64,000 nt of DNA from Nigrospora sphaerica (taxonomy: Eukaryota > Ascomycota > Sordariomycetes > Amphisphaeriales > Apiosporaceae): assembly GCA_018287875.1 (NCBI GenBank), contig JAGVVL010000002.1:9006398-9070397 (forward strand), read 5' to 3'. A program made the position numbers and the translations under genes. Of this stretch, positions 20,145-30,999 are shown one piece after another (the stretch's first letter is position 1; each line of letters begins with the position of its first letter). A model generated the notes under the pieces. It did not search any database, was not told the origin of the DNA, and was given only the letters and a program-made list of their open reading frames with translations.

Positions 20145-23100
20145 CTACGTCCACCATAGCCGACTTCAGGATCCAACGGGTCGCTCTAGTCACGAGATAC
20201 GACTGGCCTGAATGGTACAATGAGCTCCGCATGGCCGCTGAGGAACGACGCATCTGGATATACATCGATCCTGAAGCCTCAACCTCCGAATACCTCCTGA
20301 ATCCACCAGAGATACCTAGCTACAAAGCCCCTCCAGAGAGCGCGACGGAAGACACGAAAGCTCTCGACGCTGCAGATCGCACGTATGCACGCGAGCTCAG
20401 GACTTACTCAGCTAAGATCAACGACTGGAACGCTCTCTAACACCACTACATCGCTATCAGTCAGTGGGTGAAGAGCACAGTCAAGAAGGAGTATCTCTAG
20501 GCTGCTCACAGCCGAATCGAAGAAAGCCCAAATATAACGAAGTCGCTTCAGAACGTCCTCAAAGAGCTAAAAAAGCAGTACAAGCCTTTAGACACTTCTA
20601 TTAAAACAGCCGTTCGCGAACGCTATCAAGCAGTCCTAGCAAGCGCTTCAAAAGGAGGTGTAGCTCTAGAAGCCTGGCATCAGGAGTTCACAGCCGCCTA
20701 TACGCTGGCTAAGAACCATAAGATACTAGAGGTGGAGGGCAACCTGGCCGCCAAAACATTCCTCAAGGCTATCGGGGAGCGACTCGCTCCCCAGTGGGCC
20801 CAGAACCGACTAGACGACTTCGTTGCAGATGAAGTCATTGGTAAGGAGCCCCTAAAGCTAATCGAGCTGAGCGCCATCTTCATAGAGCAAGTCAGTTCTG
20901 GGACGCTACTAGGAGCTAAACAACGATCGTTCGCAACGCTAGGCGGAACCGGCATCGCAAACCAAGACTCCTCGTTAGCTAGCGGAAAGTCAAAGTGCCC
21001 TTGCAATCTAAGATGGCCTCATAAGTGGAGGCCCACAGATTGCAGAAGACTGGAATACGCTGTCAGGGGCTCTGCAGGCCCCCTCAGAGACGGTAGGGCC
21101 TTTAACCCAATTCCACAGTCGGAGGTTAGGAAGATCCTCGAGCGCCTGAAGGACAACAAGTGGAAGTCGCTCAGAAATGAGCTCGACAAGCTAGGATAGA
21201 CCAACAACTCCTCGGCTGGACTCACAAGTCACGTCTCAGCTGTTGGCATCAATCTAAGGCTATTCCAGATGGATACGCACATCAACCTGGCAGTAGCGTC
21301 GCTTACAGGCCCTCACATACTATCGCAATCCACGGTCGTCGACACTTGCGGGTCATCTCACATTGTGAACGACATCTCCATGCTTCAGGAGGGATCCTTC
21401 GTTCCGGCACCTCCTGGGAGGGTGGTGGAGGCCGGGTCTTCGGCCTTTAGCATCACAGGCACCGGCACACGCGTCATTAAGGGGGCACTCCTTGGTGTTG
21501 GTGGTGTCAAGCTGGACCTCACGCTACGCAACGTGGACTTGGTCGAGGGTTTCCACACTAATATCATCTCGGAGTCCCTGCTATGCGACGCAAGTGTCTG
21601 GTACTGCGGCAAGGACTGCACACTGAGGGTCGGTTCGCTCACGAACAGTGCTGTGGTGCGGCAGTTATAAAGAATAGGCAACCTAGTCTTCATGGAATAC
21701 AAGCCCCTTTATTCCTCCTACTCTATCGCTCCATAACCCCCCTTAGCACAGCCAGGAACGATTCGATCGTTTGCAGTCGTGAGAAGAGCCCCTACAGGCT
21801 ATGTGCAGGTTAAGAAACCGGCAGTGAGAAAGGACTCAGAGGCTATGTGGCACGCCAGGACTGGACATCTTGGTGTGACGGCTCTGAGGATGCTTCCAGA
21901 ACGAAGCAAGAACGTTGGTATCGCGGGTGAACCCATAGGGACCTGTGAGGTCTGCAGACTAGCGTATGCCAGTAAGGTTGTCAGTCGACGGCCTACGGAA
22001 AGAGCCTCAAGACCGTTCTTTAAGGTCCTCTAGGACTTGTTCGATTTTCCTAGAGGATACGACGGTTCCCAGTGGCTACTGGTACTGAAGGACGACTATA
22101 GCGGCAAGCTTTGGTCCTTTCCGACGCCCTCGAAGAGCCATACCCAGCTATTCAAGATCATTAGAAGCTTCGAGAGGCATGTCCTGAGACGCTACAACCT
22201 TCACCTCTGTGTTCTAAAGCACGACGGGGAGAAGGGCGTGATAGCGATCAACGGCATGACCGAATACGAGCGCTGGGCAGATTCTGAAGGGATAGAGATT
22301 CAGACCTCACCCCTATACACACACGAGCCGAACGGAGGCCCTAAGAGAGCTGGTCAGGAGATAATTGTTCGATCCCTGAAAATGCTATCGCATGCCAGCC
22401 TCCCTAAGGTGCTATAGCTAGAGTTAACCACCGCTGCGACGAAGCTCATCAACATGAGCCCAGCTTAGTTGCAGCGCTTCCGAAGCCCTAATGAGGTGCT
22501 AGACGAATGGTTCTCTCTTAATCAGACGCACTACAGCCCTCAGGAGCTGCGAGAGGCTTAGGTAGACCTCCGACTGGACTGGAGCGGTATATACGTCTTC
22601 GGATGCAAGGCTTTCGCCCTTCACTAAAGACGCGCCGCTGGGGCAGACCGCAGAGCGTTCAAGGTTCAAAACAGGGCACAGATAGGATATCTAGTAGGCT
22701 ATGCCGCTAGCAATATTTACAGAATCTGGTTACCAAAGCACGGCAAGGTCATTCAGACACGAGACGTTATATTCGACGAAACGCAGTTCTATAAGGGAGG
22801 AAAGTCAGAACGGCTGGACCTTAAGGCGCTAGAGTACTTACAGGTTGAGCCAGGAGACATCCCTTTAAGCGAGACAGGCTTCACAAATGAAACACTGTAG
22901 CTCTGGAACAGGCTTAAGGAGCTAGATGACATTGTCGGTACAGCATTGCGTCCTGAAAGCTCCCAAGAAGCTCACCTTGGGAACTTAGGGGAAGGCAACG
23001 CTCCCGAGGGACCAGTCGACAAGAACTCGGGGGTGGATGTCGCTCCTGAAGGCTCGTCAGGTGCTCATGAGCCTGGCGGATTGAATGCGCATACTGCACC

Positions 23101-25219
23101 CCTCACATCTGAGTCCACACCAGGACCTGGGACTACAGGAGAGGGTGCCAGCGATCCACAAGTCCCATCAACTGCGACTAGTGGAGGTGTAAGCCAGGGA
23201 ATAGCTGACGAAGCGCCCTCAAGGGCTACACTAGACCAGGATCGGATCCTCGATTCGATCACAGTGGCTCTACCAGAGTCAGAGGGACCTCAGAGGGAAC
23301 AGCCTCAGAGAGTCCGCAGACCTCGCGCACGGCCAACCCCCTCAGCAGATACAGTACTAAGGAGGAGCGGGAGAGTCAGGATTAGGAGGGACGGGACGCA
23401 GAACTCATTCCTAGCAGTCCAATACACCCCCGAGGAGATACAAGTGCAGGAGACTAATCACCTTAATGCGCTCCTTGGGACGTTCCTCACAGGGAAAGAT
23501 GTCCTCCAGAACGGGGACTCTCTCCATAGGACTGTTCACGCGCGCATCTTTACGGCATGTCGGTTATTAAGAGCAACAGAGAGCGATTCCAAAGAAGAAA
23601 GGAGAACTCTATCTTTACCACCACGCTCCTAGCATGAATTAGCTACTCATCCCAGGGGAGAGGACTTCAGGAACGCTACGAAGCTCGAGATCAAGAAGGC
23701 AGACGAGATGGGGATCTGGAAACCAGCACGTCGCACGCCAGGCCTCTTCACACTGCCCTTAAAGTGGGTTTTCACTGACAAGTATGACGAGAATAACGTT
23801 CACCTGCGATGTAAGGCAAGGATCGTCGTTAGAGGCGACAAGCAGATGGTCAACACTCTTGAGAGCACCTACGTAGCTACTTTAGCTGCCAGGTCGTTCA
23901 GGATCATGATGGCTATCGTGGCGCGCTTCGGATATGAGGTACGACAGTTCGATGTGGTTAACGCCTTTCTCAACGCACTTTTCAGCAAGGACGCGGAGCC
24001 TATCTACGTGGAGTATCCACCAGGCTACGAGAGAGAGGGCTACGTCCTACGTCTTCTCAGGGCTCTTTACAGGCTACGAGAATCGCCTCTTCTATAGTTC
24101 AGGGACTTCTTAAGCACCCTCGAGAAGCTCGGGCTTCGGTCCTCTCTAGAGGAACCATGCCTATACCACAATAAGGAGCGCACCATCCTTATGGTGTTCT
24201 ACGTGGATGACTTTCTCGTCTGTAACAGGCCTGACAAGCAAGACGAAGCCCTAAGACTTATTGAAGCGCTGAAAAGAGCGTATAAGCTGAAGGACCAAGG
24301 CGAAGTCAACTACTACCTTGGTTTTAGGGTCGTTCGCGAGCTACAAGACGGTCTCCTTTGGCTATGCCACGACGCCTATCTCGAGAAGGTCGCTAAACGC
24401 TTCAATCTTCACTAAGGGAGAACCCTAGCGACGCCGCTTCCGCAGATGCCACTCAAGATGCACTCGGGGGTGGCTCCGAAGCACAGGATTCAGGCTTTTC
24501 AGGAGCGCGTCGGAAGCATCCTCTACAGCGCTATTATGGTCAGACCGGACTTGGCATACGCAGCCTCGCAGCTATCTCGACATCTGACGAATCCCTCTTA
24601 AGACCATTTAGACGCGGCAGATTAGTGTATTCGCTACGCCTATAGCACGAGATTCGTGTCTATACGCTACGGGAAGCCATTAATACATTAGACGGCTCCT
24701 TAAGCCATAGCGATTTCGACGGAAGCATCCTTTATAGACGATCCAGACACTAGGAAGTCGTCTTATGGATACCTTATCCAGCTATTCGGAGGACCAGTCG
24801 TTTAGAAAGCAAGCCGACAAGCTACGGTGACCACCTCTACCACTGAAGCCGAGTTACTAGCCCTCAGTGAGGCAGTAAAGGAAACGGTAGCCCTAAAGCG
24901 CCTTTTCAGAGATATCCAATTGGTCTTGGACACTCCGTTCAGCATAGCCTGCGACAACCAGTAGATGATTCGCCTCGTGATCGGTAGCAGCGAAAGGATA
25001 TCTACTAAGCTACGCTATGTGGACATCCACAACCTATAGCTGCGCTAGGAATACGCTCGAGGAGCGTTCCAACTAACGTATCTTGCCATAAAGGATATAC
25101 CAGCCAATAGATTAACAAAGAACCTAAGCAGGGCAAAGTTTAAGCACTTCAGGACCCTTCTTAACCTACAAAACATACGACAGGTAACGGAGAAGCAGGA
25201 GAAGGCTATTAAAAGTTAA
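20145..25219 (+). pseudogene. Copia-A gag-pol, riddled with stops
   Basis: The Gag part (about 20145-21200) begins RYDWPEWYNELRMAAEERRI. The protease active-site region reads VVDTCGSSHIVND near 21338. The pre-integrase motif is WHARTGHLG...CEVCRLAY (21845-21965). The integrase core (22037-22417) reads LLVLKDDYSGKLW. The RT reads LPLKWVFTDKYDENN and VNAFLNALF, then FYVDDFLVC at about 24196. RNase H ends KASRQATVTTSTTEAELLAL and DNQ. Stop codons fall at expected Trp (PLL-W-F, DV-W-KAS, NL-W-LR) and Gln (DNQ-Q) codons, all of them C-to-T or G-to-A. The frame itself is mostly preserved, so damage is by RIP rather than indels. Confidence 0.88.
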
Positions 25220-25367
25220 GACAGTTTAATTCCGGGGGCCTAGCCAGCTAGGACACCCCCCTAACCGACCAGCGGCGGGCAAAACGTGCAAAGCAACACT
25301 AGGTATCAGCCCTGACGGGCGAAACAACAAAAGATATCCGGGCTTTCGCCCCACAGGCCTTACACCT
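25220..25367. other. Spacer after Copia-A pol
   Basis: This contains an inverted repeat, gggggcctag against its partner ctaggacaccccc (25236-25262), able to form a stem just after the pol stop. It could serve as a terminator or 3'-end signal for either gene; the role is inferred. Confidence 0.4.
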
Positions 25368-26321
25368 CTACTCCTCCTCCTCGCCGCCCTCGACCTCGTC
25401 GCTCATAAGGTCCGACAAGTCGGCCAGGATGTCGGCCAGCGACTCGCTAGCCTCCCGTGCCTCCTCGTGAGCGACGGAGGCGGCGCCAACGTCGACAGAA
25501 GCGACGCCCTTTCCCTTCTTGCCCTTCTTGCTGATCTTCTTTCGGCCCCGAAGGGTGCTCTCGGACGGCGTGTCCGGCTCCGGGGAAGGGGGAGGAGCGT
25601 CAGCGGGGGCGGCAGAAGCGACACCGGACAACGAATGGTGGTCGCCCATGTTGGCGATCTCCAGAAGCATGCGCACGGTGGCGCGAAGATTATCGACCAG
25701 CGCCTATAACTTGTCAACACGGATCCAGAGCGACAATAGTCAAGGCACTCACTTGGCGGTACTGATCTGCAGGGCGTAAAAAGGCCCGAAAGAGGTGACA
25801 AGCCGGAGCTCGCGCAGCCTCCGGGAGCTCTCTGCAGCTACAGAAGACGTCAACACTAAGTTTATAGCTTAAGAGGAGAGACCACATATGTGTGATTATG
25901 GCGTACACAATCAAAGCACCGGGAGCTGCCTGCGAGAGCAGTGCTATGGCAGTGGCCACGAGGGCCCCGCAGGAGCGACAGCGTGCACTGCTCGCACGGA
26001 GTGAAGCGAGCAGCCCCCTTGGTGCGCCGCAGGGCGGCCTCGGAACGTCGCTCGGCGAGCTTGTCGAGCTTGCCGGCAGCCTTGGCAGCACGCTTCTTCT
26101 TGTTGTGACGGCGCAGGAGCTCCCTGGCGCGCGCGATCTCCGAGTCGGACTCGTCGTCGCTGCTGGAGGGGACCTCCACGCGCTCCTTCTCATGGCCGCG
26201 GCCAGGGGGCTTACCTGCACCGCCGCCGCCAGGAGGCAGACCACCGGAAGAGGACAAAACAGCTACACGATGTCAGTGGCGGCTGTGGAGAAGTCCTGAG
26301 GAGATACTGACCGGCGGACAT
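25368..26321 (-). CDS. Antisense cargo gene in Copia-A: Cys-motif protein of unknown function (gene model partial)
   Basis: I do not recognise the family. On the minus strand an ATG at 26321 is followed by a 47-50 nt intron (donor GTCAGT, branch CTGAC, acceptor GTGTAG). A second exon to about 25862 reads GGLPPGGGGAGKPPGRG, an acidic patch SSSDDESDSE, a Lys/Arg-rich helix (RRHNKKKRAAKAAGKLDKL) and a Cys motif CEQC..GHC..RCFDCVRHNHT. A further exon ends at a GTGAGT donor (25752), and the last exon, after TTATAG (to 25688), reads ALVDNLRATVRMLLEIANMG, a basic run KKGKKGKG and an acidic end EVEGGEEEE. Signs of an NLS, a coiled coil and a zinc-binding site suggest a nuclear protein. The junction between exons 2 and 3 does not keep frame in my reading, so an indel, a missed splice site or decay of a Cys codon (TGT to TAT) is possible. 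It has no in-frame stop in its two long exons, unlike pol. Confidence 0.5.
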
Positions 26322-26787
26322 GGTGGTGGTGGTGATGGCGTCGGATGGGAGAGACCTCGACCAGCGAGGTGGATATGTGTGTGTGTGCGCGCACGCGAGA
26401 AGGCTTCACGAGCGACAGTCAGCATCACCGTCGCCAACGAAGCTGGCGAGACAACAGATAGGGAGACGCACGACGATCTAGGGATGGACAAGAAAAGAAA
26501 CAGGAACGCGGGCGCAGCCAGCGACAGACTCCAGCTATTAATGCTGTCTGCAGCCTCTAAGGCTCAATACCCAGCGCGAATAATAGCATCTCGAATAATG
26601 ATGTCGCCTAGGAGGACTGGCCATTGTCCTCACCTTAAGGACAATCGAACCGCAACTGACGCTCTACAGGACAACTGGCAAGCTACTAACCGAGCCAAAA
26701 CTGCAGGGACAATTAAACCCTCGCATGGGAACCGGCACAAGCAGCTAAAGGAGGCCAACAGAGGGTCAGCGAACGATAGAACGTCCG

Positions 26788-26798
26788 CTGAGGGGGTG
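26788..26798 (+). promoter_or_regulatory. Copia-A polypurine tract
   Basis: The run gctgagggggtg sits directly before the 3' LTR, at the position of the plus-strand primer. Confidence 0.6.
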
Positions 26799-26997
26799 TG
26801 TGGCAATATGAGGCTATCACTAGTTTCGCCCCTGAGATCACGTGAGGAGCTACTGGTACCTGCAGTAGGTCCTATGGAGCATGTGGGGAGCGGTCCCCAG
26901 CTACGAGTATATAGTCTGCCATCTCTGGCACTTTCTTTTGTCCTTTCTAATGGATAACCTTGAACCTTTCGCTTCCCACGCCTCTTTCAGTGCGACA
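26799..26997 (+). repeat. Copia-A 3' LTR
   Basis: This 199-bp LTR shows no difference from 19786-19984 by eye; it is followed by the target copy CAACC. Confidence 0.92.
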
Positions 26998-27002
26998 CAA
27001 CC

Positions 27003-28041
27003 TTTAAAAATGCAGCCTGGAAGGCGATAAGGAACTCGGCTTTGGTAATATAGTTAACGAGTGACTTTATAAAGGTTTCGATTTCGCAACTGTACGCCCG
27101 CTTTAGTGGACTAAAACACCCTACGTTAAGTGGCTGAAGTAAATGCGACGAGTGCGGAGGCATAGAGACCGTGATAATATTCTTCTCTTTATAGAAAGCC
27201 TGGAATTCAGCCGAAACGTGGCTCTCGTGCCCGTCGATCACTAACAGACGATATTAGCAAGTAATATATAACGCGGTGTGTTTTTCGAAATGCTAAATCC
27301 AGTCCAAGCCTGTCTTGTTATCGGTTCATCTATTAAAGGTAGGCTTAATAACCCAGTCGTATAGGAGGGTGCTGTTGGTATACTAATTAGCGAGATAGTA
27401 GGCGCCTTTCACGACGATGAACGGCGGGATATACCAGCCGTTAAAACAGACGCCCTAAATCACGGTAACCTATTCTCGATTACCAGGCTGGACCTTCTTT
27501 CGCTTTCCGGTATAATCGGCGCCAGTAACGACCATTATAGATGTGATTTGGCCCATTATAAAGCCGGTTTCGTTAAAGTTATAGATATCCTTATTTTAGA
27601 TACTGTACTTAGCCTTTAGGTTCGTAAAAAGCGCGAACCAGCTTGAGATTTTTTTAAGGTCTTTATAGAGGGCCCTCTAATAATCGTATATACGCGAAAA
27701 ACGCATCCGGAGGTCTGGTTATCGCTTAATAAAGTTCGCGGCTTAACGCGTCCCGACACGTGACGCGTCGCGTGATTCGGCGATAACATTCGCTATATCT
27801 TCCACATCGTGTAAGCGCGGCGCAAATCCTCTCGAATCTAGGTCAATTATATATCGGACAAGTGTTCTCTCTTCGAGTTCGGTGAGACGCGTGTTATTGG
27901 CGCGTACGTCGTATCGGGCACGTTTTCCGTTTATTCGTTGACTTTAAAGATAGATACAGCGCGACGAATTGTTATTGCAGGGTCCTGCTTAATCGTCTAG
28001 ACTGCGAGAATAACCTGAGACTCTAATAAACGTGTAGGCAT
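27003..28041 (-). pseudogene. E1 transposase, N-terminal HTH and DDE core
   Basis: The likely start is the ATG at 28041. The N-terminus reads LESQVILAV, ITIRRAVSIFKVNE and RARYDVRANNTRLTELEE, the psq-like DNA-binding HTH, then DLDSRGFAPRLHDVEDIANV of the CENP-B HTH. The DDE core follows, including IDGHESHVSAEFQAFYKEK and SHLLQPLNVGCFSPLKRAY (the third acidic position reads N where E2 has D, a G-to-A change). A one-base shift and several stops break it. Cutting by Copia-A is at 27002. Confidence 0.8.
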
Positions 28042-28141
28042 ATTTAGTTATAATGTAAGACACGTTTAAAGTTGAAGAAGTGGAAATTAGTCGGGGGTGC
28101 GCAGCTCGTATGACTGCGCAACTCGTATGACATCTACGTTA

Positions 28142-28730
28142 GTGGAAGAATGGTGTTTGTTAGTAAAAGTAAAGAGATTGAGAATTGGGGCACTGTGCCC
28201 TTTTGTATTTGTGACGACGAGTACTGAGGATCGATGTCCGGTGACTAAGTTCGCCTTGTAATTTAAAAACGCTCGGTTTTATAGAAGAACTGCATCTTAC
28301 ATGACGATCATTTAATTTCTTTACGGGCTCCACAGCTGTCTAAACACCCGGCTCACGTTATGGTTACCATGGCTACCTATTTAGTTTATTAGAGTTAAAC
28401 CGAAGCGGGCGTTGCGCAGATGAGAACAGGTTAGAAAATAAGACATCAACCTTAGACTGGACGATTAAGACATTCCGGCACTAATGAGACAACCCAATCA
28501 CTAGCAGCTGTGTTGGCTGCTTATCTACATGGAATAAAACCCAGTTTAAGATTAAGGGCACGAAACTATAATGGCTCTGATATACACACACACACAATCT
28601 ATTAACGCCCGGGCGGCAGAGACGAAAGGGCTAACCAACACCTGGAATGTCTCCACTCCGTCATTCCCGAGGTGCAAGGCCGGTCGCACCTCGCCTTGCT
28701 CGTGCATATCGTATTGATACATTATTTGAG
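28142..28730. other. Displaced 5' region of the HsbA-type gene, no coding sequence seen
   Basis: If E1 is removed, this sequence joins 19082 and lies upstream of the secreted-protein gene. It has a TATA motif for the minus strand at 28277-28283 and a pyrimidine-rich stretch (caattctcaatctctttact) between it and the gene side. There is a short (ac)n run at 28570-28585. No ORF looks real. Confidence 0.6.
28277..28283 (-). promoter_or_regulatory. TATA motif of the HsbA-type gene, now 9 kb from it
   Basis: The minus strand reads ctataaaacc. Without E1 it would be about 197 nt upstream of the ATG, a normal distance in ascomycetes. Confidence 0.5.
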
Positions 28731-28744
28731 ACCACATCAAGGAT

Positions 28745-29177
28745 TATTATTATTATTATTGTTCTTACACCTAGCGACCTATCTAGGCCATGAGGACCCC
28801 CTGCGCATCTTAGCCTAGGAAAACCGTTCCGGGCTGACGTCCGGCCGGGTGAAAAACCTAGGTTCCGCTGCGTCGCACCGCTTCTATCTGCTCTTTGACC
28901 TGCCATACCGAGATCGGGCTCAGCGCGCCCGCTTCCTAGCTGATGAGTTGATTCGCCAGCTGGAACATGTCCAGCCTGCCCGAGCGGAGTAGCCATCTCG
29001 CGATAATTCCTGCTTTTCCGGGGGTGCCGAGCATCCTGTCCGTGTCTACCGGTCCTCCTAGAGCTTGGACGAGATGCTCTCGTCTTTTTCTTTCCCGTGG
29101 GCAGAAAACGAGGATATGCCGGACGGTCTCCCTGCCCTGACCGCAGTCACACCTTGGGCTGTCGAAGCCTGGAACCC
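28745..29177 (-). mobile_element. LINE-D, 5'-truncated copy of the LINE-B family
   Basis: The copy holds only the end of ORF2 (VPGFDSPRCDCGQGRETVRH through LDMFQLANQLIS) and the 3' UTR, ending in a (taa)n tail at 28745-28760. Target copies accacatcaaggat lie at 28731-28744 and 29178-29191. A perfect duplication with 5' truncation is the signature of incomplete target-primed reverse transcription. Confidence 0.92.
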
Positions 29178-29191
29178 ACCACATCAAGGAT

Positions 29192-29487
29192 GACGTACTT
29201 GCGCTTTAGGGGGAGGTGAGGGGTTGAGGTGATCTCAAGTCCGTTCAGTAGACTTGAAGTGCAACATCATCGTCATGTAGTGGTATCTATATAAGGGAAT
29301 GCCTCTGGGCCAGGTGAAATTGCACTTCCATGAGGAGCTGCCCTCGTGTAAGTGAGAAGCGATTTATTAATACGGCATGGAGCGCCCTAATGCTAACTAA
29401 ATGATTAATCGAGAGGGAGAGTGTTGCTTCTCTGTTTGTAGGGGCTGTCGGCTTACATATATGACGGTTACGTTTATTAAGTTCAAG
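29192..29487. other. Unassigned stretch between LINE-D and the pogo-5 end
   Basis: I found no gene or transposon motif. An open frame at 29287-29496 on the minus strand is short and resembles nothing I know. Confidence 0.4.
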
Positions 29488-30765
29488 GACCCCCATTCGG
29501 GCCCCCCACTTTCGGGCCCCCCACTTTCGGGCCCCCTAAAAATCAGCCAGCGAAAACGAGCCCTATTATTAGAACTTCAAATATAGCCATATTGAATAAT
29601 AACTCTAATATAAAAACCAGCCTCACTTAGGCTTTCGCTGTCACTCTCTTTATCTAGACCACTTTTGATTTCTCTGGCCGCCAATTGAGCCCAGTAGACG
29701 TCTTCGATATTCGCGAACATCGAATTAAGGCTTAAACCTACCTTCTTTCTTTTCCTTAATCTGATAATATCAATCCTAGCTTCGAGAGCCTGAATTTGCC
29801 TTTAAGTAGTAGCTAATTAGATGTTTTTCTTATCAAAAGCCTTTTGGATTTTCCGGAAGAGTAGTCGTTATAAAGTTAAGTGTTAAGCTAGGTAGTTCAA
29901 AAGCTATACTTAGTCTTTAAATTCTGTTGGAAGTGGTAGTTCGATCAGAAGAGGAAGCAACTCTTTATAAGGGCTCTTTCGATCTTGGAGGTCGTTTTTT
30001 ATAAAAAAACACGGAAGAATAAGGAACTTCTCTTCAAGAGGAACGAGAGTGTATTTTGTATGCTTTGCTTGCTTGCTTGCTTGCTTGCTTCAGGACAGAC
30101 TAGATACACAAAGAGGGGAGATTCAGCCTTTACTTATACCCGTTAAACCCTTATCCTCTTATTAATACAAAGAAGAAGACGCATAAGTGATTGCGTAAGT
30201 GATTACATGGCTTAGAAGCATATGAAACCTTATAGAGGTTCGTGGAGCCTCATGGGGGCTTGTGGGAGCTTCAGAGAGCCACGAAGAAACTCGTGGAAAC
30301 TTGTGGAAACTTGCAGAAGCTTTCGTGTGGCGTACGCCACGCTTGTGGGTAAAGCCGGCTATGCTTGCGAATAAGCTGGCCCGTGCTCCAGGGTAGGCTG
30401 GCCCGAGCTTTAGGATAGGCTCGGTTAAAGGACTAGCTTTCCGTTAAGTGCATAGCTTAGTCCGTAGTGACAGAGAACGGTATAGGATAAGTCCTATACC
30501 TGCAACAAATTCCAATGTCTTCTTTAGAGTCGATTAAACCACTGTAGAAGTATAGGATTTCTTTAAAGGTGTTGCAAACTCTCTATTTAAGTAGGATCTC
30601 TTTGAACTTGTTATATCGGGTGTTAATTGTTGTGTATTTTAAACCAAATTCTGACTAAAAAGCGGTTTAGCAATATTAACCGGCTAGAGACCGACGGCTT
30701 TACATCTATTCCGGATATTCTAACCGGTAAAGCCAGCTAGGCAAGCCTTTTTATAGCAGGTAAGA
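29488..30765 (-). mobile_element. pogo-5 remnant (terminal repeat and transposase C-terminus)
   Basis: The left end holds tandem 15-bp units ttcgggccccccact at 29496-29510 and 29511-29525 plus a partial third, the kind of doubled subterminal motif seen in pogo-type ends. At 29880-29600 the minus strand reads RKRKKVGLSLNSMFANIEDV and onward to an acidic Ser-rich end, typical of the tail of this transposase group. At 30500-30750 it reads KTPYNLNQLN, the linker after the DDE domain. A solo LTR (29925-30507) splits it. The catalytic part is missing, cut off at 30766 by another LTR. Confidence 0.55.
29925..30507 (-). mobile_element. Solo LTR of the Copia-B family with AATTC target duplication
   Basis: The 583-bp LTR, in minus orientation, lies between aattc at 29920-29924 and 30508-30512. 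It starts tgttggaagtgg and ends cctatacctgcaaca. It interrupts the pogo-5 transposase, so it is younger. Confidence 0.92.
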
Positions 30766-30999
30766 TGTAAGGGAGGAGTGTTAGGGAGGAGGCGCTAGGG
30801 AAGTGCCCCCGTGCACCCGTAGGCTGGTTACCTGACCTGTGGCGCAGACCCGCTGGCGACCTATTAGCGAGGGGCGGGTGCACCGCTGGCACCCAACCTG
30901 AACTTGGACTCTGGAAGAATCAGTCTTGCAGTGTAATTGAGCCTGCCCTTCGCTACTCTATACCTAACGGTGCCACTGTGACTCCTTCGGATCCTTACA
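30766..30999. mobile_element. LTR of family C, diverged copy
   Basis: The sequence is similar throughout to 18022-18234, with a 5' end enlarged by a duplicated gggaggag stretch. Ends are tgtaagg and ccttaca. The 5-bp flanks taaga and gaaag do not match. Confidence 0.75.

Larger units (their letters stand above)
19786..26997 (+). mobile_element. Copia-A, LTR retrotransposon with identical LTRs and an antisense extra gene
   Basis: A 7.2-kb element lies between 5-bp target copies CAACC (19781-19785, 26998-27002), with 199-bp LTRs at 19786-19984 and 26799-26997 that I read as identical. Gag-pol in Copia order (protease, integrase, RT, RNase H) runs to 25219 but is full of stops. Between pol and the 3' LTR lie 1.6 kb of GC-rich sequence with an opposite-strand gene (25368-26321). 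Identical LTRs point to very recent insertion, while the stops show that the template was already dead, so it was probably copied in trans. Confidence 0.9.
19085..28139 (-). mobile_element. E1, pogo-type transposon split by Copia-A
   Basis: E1 is bounded by TA (19083-19084 and 28140-28141) and 43-bp inverted repeats (19085-19127, 28097-28139). Its own length is about 1.84 kb; the rest is Copia-A with its CAACC duplication. Each end has the 9-mer acgtagatg followed by two 17-bp direct units, tcatacgagttgcgcag and tcatacgagttgcgcac. The transposase is on the minus strand. E2 and E3 are relatives with the same outer 9-mer. Confidence 0.88.

Noticed and set aside
20145..25219. Possible reassignment of TAG to Trp in Copia-A, because many in-frame TAG codons fall at conserved Trp positions
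   Set aside because: Other stops are TAA or TAG at Gln positions, the intact host genes use normal stops, and LINE-B/LINE-C encode Trp by TGG at matching sites. C-to-T change on either strand (RIP) explains all of them.
25403..25801. Longer minus-strand frames at 25403-25801 and 25714-26244 as the real cargo gene
   Set aside because: They read Arg/Pro/Ser-rich sequence typical of a wrong frame in GC-rich DNA. The spliced model uses frames with balanced composition and an acidic end. Part of the 25714-26244 frame may still contribute exon 3.
26379..26957. 192-residue plus-strand open frame running into the Copia-A 3' LTR
   Set aside because: It starts in the presumed promoter of the antisense gene, has no recognisable domain, and its last third is just translated LTR that also appears at 19762-19944. 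GC-rich chance frame.
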